From assembly GCA_017538465.1 (NCBI GenBank), contig JAFYIW010000091.1, positions 1-7,946 of the forward strand: 7,946 nucleotides of DNA. The letters run 5' to 3'. Shown here in pieces: positions 5,479 to 7,946 of this stretch; position 1 is the stretch's first letter, and each line of letters begins with the position of its first letter. The notes under the pieces are model-generated. The model saw only the letters and a list, made by a program, of their open reading frames with translations, ran no database searches and had not been told where the DNA came from. The translations under genes were made by a program, and so were the position numbers. Source of the DNA: Victivallales bacterium. GTDB taxonomy: Bacteria > Verrucomicrobiota > Lentisphaeria > Oligosphaerales > Oligosphaeraceae.

Positions 5479-6147
5479 ATGCAGATTGACATCGTCAGTT
5501 TGTTCCCCTCCATCTGCCAGGGTGCCCTGCAGGAATCCGTCATCGGACGGGCCTGGAAGGAGGGAATCGTCAAACTCAATTTTGTGGATTTGCGGGACTA
5601 CACGCACGACGCGCGCAAGACCGTTGACGACACCCCGTATGGCGGAGGCGTCGGCATGGTGCTGCGGCCGGAGCCGCTTTTCGAATGCCTGGCGGATCTC
5701 CGTACGGCGAAATCCCACGTGGTTTTGATGAGTCCCCAGGGCAAGCCGTTCAATCAGGCGAAGGCCCGTGAATTCACCAGGGTCAAGCACCTCATCCTCA
5801 TCTGCGGGCACTACGAGGGGATTGACGAGCGGGCGCGGCAGTGCCTCATGGACGAAGAGGTCTCCATCGGCGACTACGTCCTGACCAATGGCGCCCTGGC
5901 CGCCTGCGTGGTGACCGACGCCGTGGTCCGGCTGCTTCCCGGGGCTCTGGGCAACGACACCTCCAGCGACGAGGAGTCCTTCGGCAATGAGCCGCTGCTG
6001 GAGTACCCCCATTTCACCCGCCCGGTGAACTACAAGGGCATGCGCGTGCCGGAGATTCTGTTGTCCGGCAATCATCAGGAAATCGCGGCCTGGCGTCTGG
6101 AACAGCGCGTTCTGCGCACGGTTTCGCGGCGTCCGGACCTGCTGTAG
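5479..6147 (+). CDS. trmD: tRNA (guanine37-N1)-methyltransferase TrmD, short form
   Basis: TrmD methylates N1 of G37 next to the anticodon, using S-adenosylmethionine, to prevent +1 frameshifting. It acts as a dimer with a trefoil-knot fold. Visible landmarks are MQIDIVSLFP at the start, DDTPYGGGVGM (50-60), LICGHYEGIDER (107-118), SIGDYVLTNGALAA (129-142), RLLPGALG (151-158) and PHFTRP. At 222 residues it stops right after RRPDLL, roughly 20-30 residues before the end of typical members, so the last C-terminal helices are absent. Compared with E. coli TrmD as I recall it, the knot motif reads TNGAL for SGGEL. The position equivalent to catalytic Asp169 (15 residues after the conserved Arg, here R151) is Glu166 in DEESF. 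Both changes may be normal in related phyla. It starts 30 bases after khpA with no visible Shine-Dalgarno sequence, so it is probably reached by operon transcription. Confidence 0.95.
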   Translation: MQIDIVSLFPSICQGALQESVIGRAWKEGIVKLNFVDLRDYTHDARKTVDDTPYGGGVGMVLRPEPLFECLADLRTAKSHVVLMSPQGKPFNQAKAREFTRVKHLILICGHYEGIDERARQCLMDEEVSIGDYVLTNGALAACVVTDAVVRLLPGALGNDTSSDEESFGNEPLLEYPHFTRPVNYKGMRVPEILLSGNHQEIAAWRLEQRVLRTVSRRPDLL

Positions 6148-6193
6148 CTTTTTCATTCATTCAACGCAGACCGTTTCCAAGGAGTCCATCCCC

Positions 6194-6547
6194 ATGAACA
6201 CCATTCAGAAGATTCACCTAGAGAACATGAAGGACGATGTTCCGACGATGAATGTCGGCGACACCGTGCAGGTCGGCTTCCGCATCATCGAGAGCGGCAA
6301 GGAGCGCATTCAGAATTTCACTGGCGTCATCATCGCCAAGAAGGGCGCCGGCATCTCCCAGAGCCTGACTCTGCGCCGCGTCCAGGCCGGCCAGGGCGTC
6401 GAGCGCGTCGTGCCGATCCATTCTCCGCGCGTGGCCTCCTTCAAGGTGACCCGCCGTGGTCTGGTTCGCCGCGCGAAGCTGTACTATCTGCGCGACCAGG
6501 TCGGCAAGGCCGCCAAAGTCAAGGCGGCGGACGAGAAGAACGCCTAG
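6194..6547 (+). CDS. rplS: 50S ribosomal protein bL19
   Basis: This 117-residue protein matches L19 along its whole length: VPTMNVGDTVQVGFRI, GKERIQNFTGVIIAKKG, QSLTLRRVQAGQGVERVVPI, HSPRVASFKV, and the basic RRGLVRRAKLYYLRD, with a short Lys/Ala-rich tail. L19 is a large-subunit protein at the interface with the 30S subunit. An AAGGAG Shine-Dalgarno sequence (6179-6184) stands nine bases before the ATG. It is the last gene of the rpsP operon, 46 bp after trmD, with the operon terminator downstream. Confidence 0.97.
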   Translation: MNTIQKIHLENMKDDVPTMNVGDTVQVGFRIIESGKERIQNFTGVIIAKKGAGISQSLTLRRVQAGQGVERVVPIHSPRVASFKVTRRGLVRRAKLYYLRDQVGKAAKVKAADEKNA

Positions 6548-6631
6548 CCGTCGCCCATGGCTGGCCTGCCGTCGGGCGTGGAATCCGCTTCGGTTCCTTC
6601 TCCCGTCGGCGCACGATTTCCGTTTTTCCTG

Positions 6632-6660
6632 AAAAAAGGCACGGCGACGTGCCTTTTTTT
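6632..6660 (+). terminator. Rho-independent terminator of the rpsP-rplS operon
   Basis: AAAAAAGGCACG (6632-6643) pairs perfectly with CGTGCCTTTTTT (6648-6659) over 12 bp, closed by the stable GNRA-type loop GCGA, and a T run ends at 6660. The A-tract before the stem means it may also work in reverse. The open frame that continues into rnhB has an ATG at 6649 inside this hairpin. Confidence 0.95.
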
Positions 6661-6765
6661 GGTGATGATGCAATATATTTTGCGGGATATCCCGTGTTGC
6701 AGGGAATTTCAAAAGCAGACGCGAAATATCATTTTCGGGACGGACTTTTGAAATCATTCACCGCC

Positions 6766-7395
6766 ATGACTGGCATTGCCCAACCCTTTCGCTTTGAAAG
6801 CCAAATTCGGGCGGCGCATCCGGAAGTCGCCGCCATCGCCGGCATCGACGAGGCGGGACGGGGACCATTGGCCGGACCGGTGATGGTGGCGGCCGTCATT
6901 CTCCCCATGCCGCCGGAGGTCTTCACGCTGCCGGTCAACGACTCCAAACGGCTTTCCGAGCATCAGCGCGAGGAGTTGGCGGCGGCCCTCAAGGCCGACC
7001 CGCGCATCCGCTACGCCATCGTGCAGCGCAGCGCAGCCGAGATTGACCGCATGAACATTCTGCGCGCCACGCAGGACGCCATGCGCGAGGCCGCCCGGCA
7101 AGTCGGAGCCCAATGGGCATTGGTGGACGGGCTGGGCTTCCAGCCTTTTCCCGTGCCAGTGGATTTTCTGGTGAAGGGAGACGCGAACTCCGCCTCCATC
7201 GCCGCCGCCAGCATCCTGGCCAAAACCGCCCGTGACGCCTGGATGGTCGAATTGGACCGGCGCTACCCGGAATATGGCTTCGCGAAGCACAAGGGCTACG
7301 GCACCGCCGAACATCTCGCCGCCTTGAATCGACTAGGCCCCTGCCCCGAACACCGGCGCTCCTTCGGTCCCGTCGCCCAACCCACCCTTTTCTGA
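6766..7395 (+). CDS. rnhB: Ribonuclease HII
   Basis: The 209-residue enzyme cuts the RNA strand of RNA-DNA hybrids and removes single ribonucleotides from DNA. The RNase HII signature is complete: GIDEAGRGPLAGPV with D28 and E29, NDSKRLSE, LVDG with D121, KGDANSASIAAASILAK and then ARD with D157, which together supply the D-E-D-D metal site. YGFAKHKGYGTAEH follows, and the C-terminus ends FGPVAQPTLF. I chose ATG 6766 because it places the signature at residue 26, usual for the family, while the in-frame ATG at 6649 lies in the preceding terminator. A TTG at 6748 is a less likely start. No Shine-Dalgarno sequence is visible. rnhB is a common neighbour of rplS, but here a terminator separates them, so it should have its own promoter in 6661-6765, which I could not identify. 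Confidence 0.95.
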   Translation: MTGIAQPFRFESQIRAAHPEVAAIAGIDEAGRGPLAGPVMVAAVILPMPPEVFTLPVNDSKRLSEHQREELAAALKADPRIRYAIVQRSAAEIDRMNILRATQDAMREAARQVGAQWALVDGLGFQPFPVPVDFLVKGDANSASIAAASILAKTARDAWMVELDRRYPEYGFAKHKGYGTAEHLAALNRLGPCPEHRRSFGPVAQPTLF

Positions 7396-7453
7396 GACAA
7401 CGGCGCCGTTCCGGCAAAACGGCCGCAGGCCTTTGGGCTTTTCGTCCTAAGAT

Positions 7454-7946
7454 ATGCCAAAGATTCCCAACGTCATCGTCGAGCAAGTGCGCAAGCGCCT
7501 CGATCCCACCCCCTGCTCCCTTGTCCGGCAACTGGTCGCGGCAGGTCATGAGGCCTACATTGTAGGAGGCGCCATCCGCGACCTCCTGCTGAACGTCACC
7601 CCGAAGGACTACGACATCGCCACGTCGGCCACCCCGGAGGAAATCCGCCAGGTCTTCGGACGGAGACGCTGCCACATCATCGGCCGCCGCTTCCGGCTGG
7701 TGCATGCCTACGCCAACGGCGACCTCTACGAAATCTCCACCTTCCGCCGGGTGCCCAGCGAAACCGAACGACAAGGACGTCACGCCGCCGAGCCGGACGA
7801 CCACATCATCTGGAACGACAACTGCTTCGGAACCCTGGAGGATGACGCGACACGGCGGGATTTCACCGCCAACGCGCTCTATTTTGACGTTGCCGGGCAT
7901 CGGGGCGTCATTGATTTCTGGGGCGGCTACCAGGACATCCAGAACC
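7454..7946 (+). CDS. pcnB: Poly(A) polymerase-like (PcnB) class II nucleotidyltransferase, N-terminal part
   Basis: The gene runs off the window end; 164 codons are visible. The frame has a TAA at 7448-7450, just before the ATG, so the start is well fixed. Class II nucleotidyltransferase motifs are clear: IVGGAIRDLLL (36-46, glycines 38-39 and R42-D43), KDYDIATSATPEEI with the metal-binding D52 and D54, and RRDFTANALYFD (134-145). Poly(A) polymerases and CCA-adding enzymes share these. The IIGRRFRLVH stretch followed by YEISTFRR and the DNCFGTLEDD motif resemble PcnB more than Cca, so I favour a 3'-terminal adenylating enzyme acting in RNA decay. A CCA-adding or A-adding role cannot be excluded without the C-terminal half. 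It begins 58 bp after rnhB and may share its transcript. No clear Shine-Dalgarno sequence is present. Confidence 0.85.
   Translation, partial: MPKIPNVIVEQVRKRLDPTPCSLVRQLVAAGHEAYIVGGAIRDLLLNVTPKDYDIATSATPEEIRQVFGRRRCHIIGRRFRLVHAYANGDLYEISTFRRVPSETERQGRHAAEPDDHIIWNDNCFGTLEDDATRRDFTANALYFDVAGHRGVIDFWGGYQDIQN

Noticed and set aside
5089..6156. 355-residue minus strand open frame opposite khpA and trmD
   Set aside because: It is a shadow of two well-identified conserved genes in GC-rich DNA and contains no recognisable domain.
6649..6765. Upstream in-frame extension of RNase HII starting at ATG 6649
   Set aside because: The ATG lies in the 3' arm of the rplS terminator and the added 39 residues have no family counterpart; ATG 6766 gives a normal-length enzyme.
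6989..7900. 303-residue minus strand open frame opposite rnhB and pcnB
   Set aside because: It crosses two conserved + strand genes and their intergenic gap; its Arg/Gly/Ala-rich reading is typical of shadows.

Overview
The window is a GC-rich stretch of bacterial chromosome with all genes on the + strand and short, AT-richer gaps between transcription units. The best hint to the organism is the gene at 445-1293. It is a pseudopilin-like protein with an FTLIELL-type N-terminus and a C-terminal H-x9-DG motif, a family greatly expanded in Lentisphaerota, Verrucomicrobiota and Planctomycetota. A Lentisphaerota (Victivallis-like) genome is my best guess, but it is inferred from protein style only.

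Layout. (1) 1-221 is the C-terminal end of a short-chain dehydrogenase resembling sorbitol-6-phosphate dehydrogenase, closed by a strong terminator (252-292). (2) A 9-bp-period repeat with a CTAG core (297-359) fills the space up to a near-consensus promoter (363-391) that drives the single pseudopilin gene, which has its own terminator (1327-1361). (3) A class I/II-fold PLP aminotransferase follows (1453-2778). (4) A 56-residue 2[4Fe-4S] ferredoxin (2912-3082) has its own terminator (3107-3138). (5) A HI0933/BaiN-type flavoprotein (3173-4495) carries an unusual basic tail. (6) A second 9-bp tandem repeat (4502-4528) lies just upstream of the promoter of a ribosome-biogenesis operon, rpsP-khpA-trmD-rplS (4635-6547), which ends at a textbook terminator (6632-6660). 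(7) rnhB (6766-7395) is followed by the 5' part of a pcnB-like nucleotidyltransferase gene (7454 to the window end).

How the genes relate. The operon is the conserved S16/TrmD/L19 cluster: two ribosomal proteins, a KH-domain RNA-binding protein and the tRNA m1G37 methyltransferase. rimM, usually found between rpsP and trmD, is not there. rnhB commonly lies near this cluster. The first half is a series of apparently single-gene units with no obvious shared pathway.

I see no defence system, mobile element, CRISPR array, tRNA or rRNA, and no convincing new multi-gene system. The points most worth a second look are the two 9-bp palindromic-core tandem repeats, each just upstream of a promoter; the pseudopilin with Ser instead of Gly at the cleavage site; the short TrmD with Glu where the catalytic Asp is expected; the extended KhpA; the missing rimM; and the flavoprotein tail. 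Two long open frames (beginning at 3107 and 6649) start inside terminator hairpins, so I have moved those gene starts downstream.
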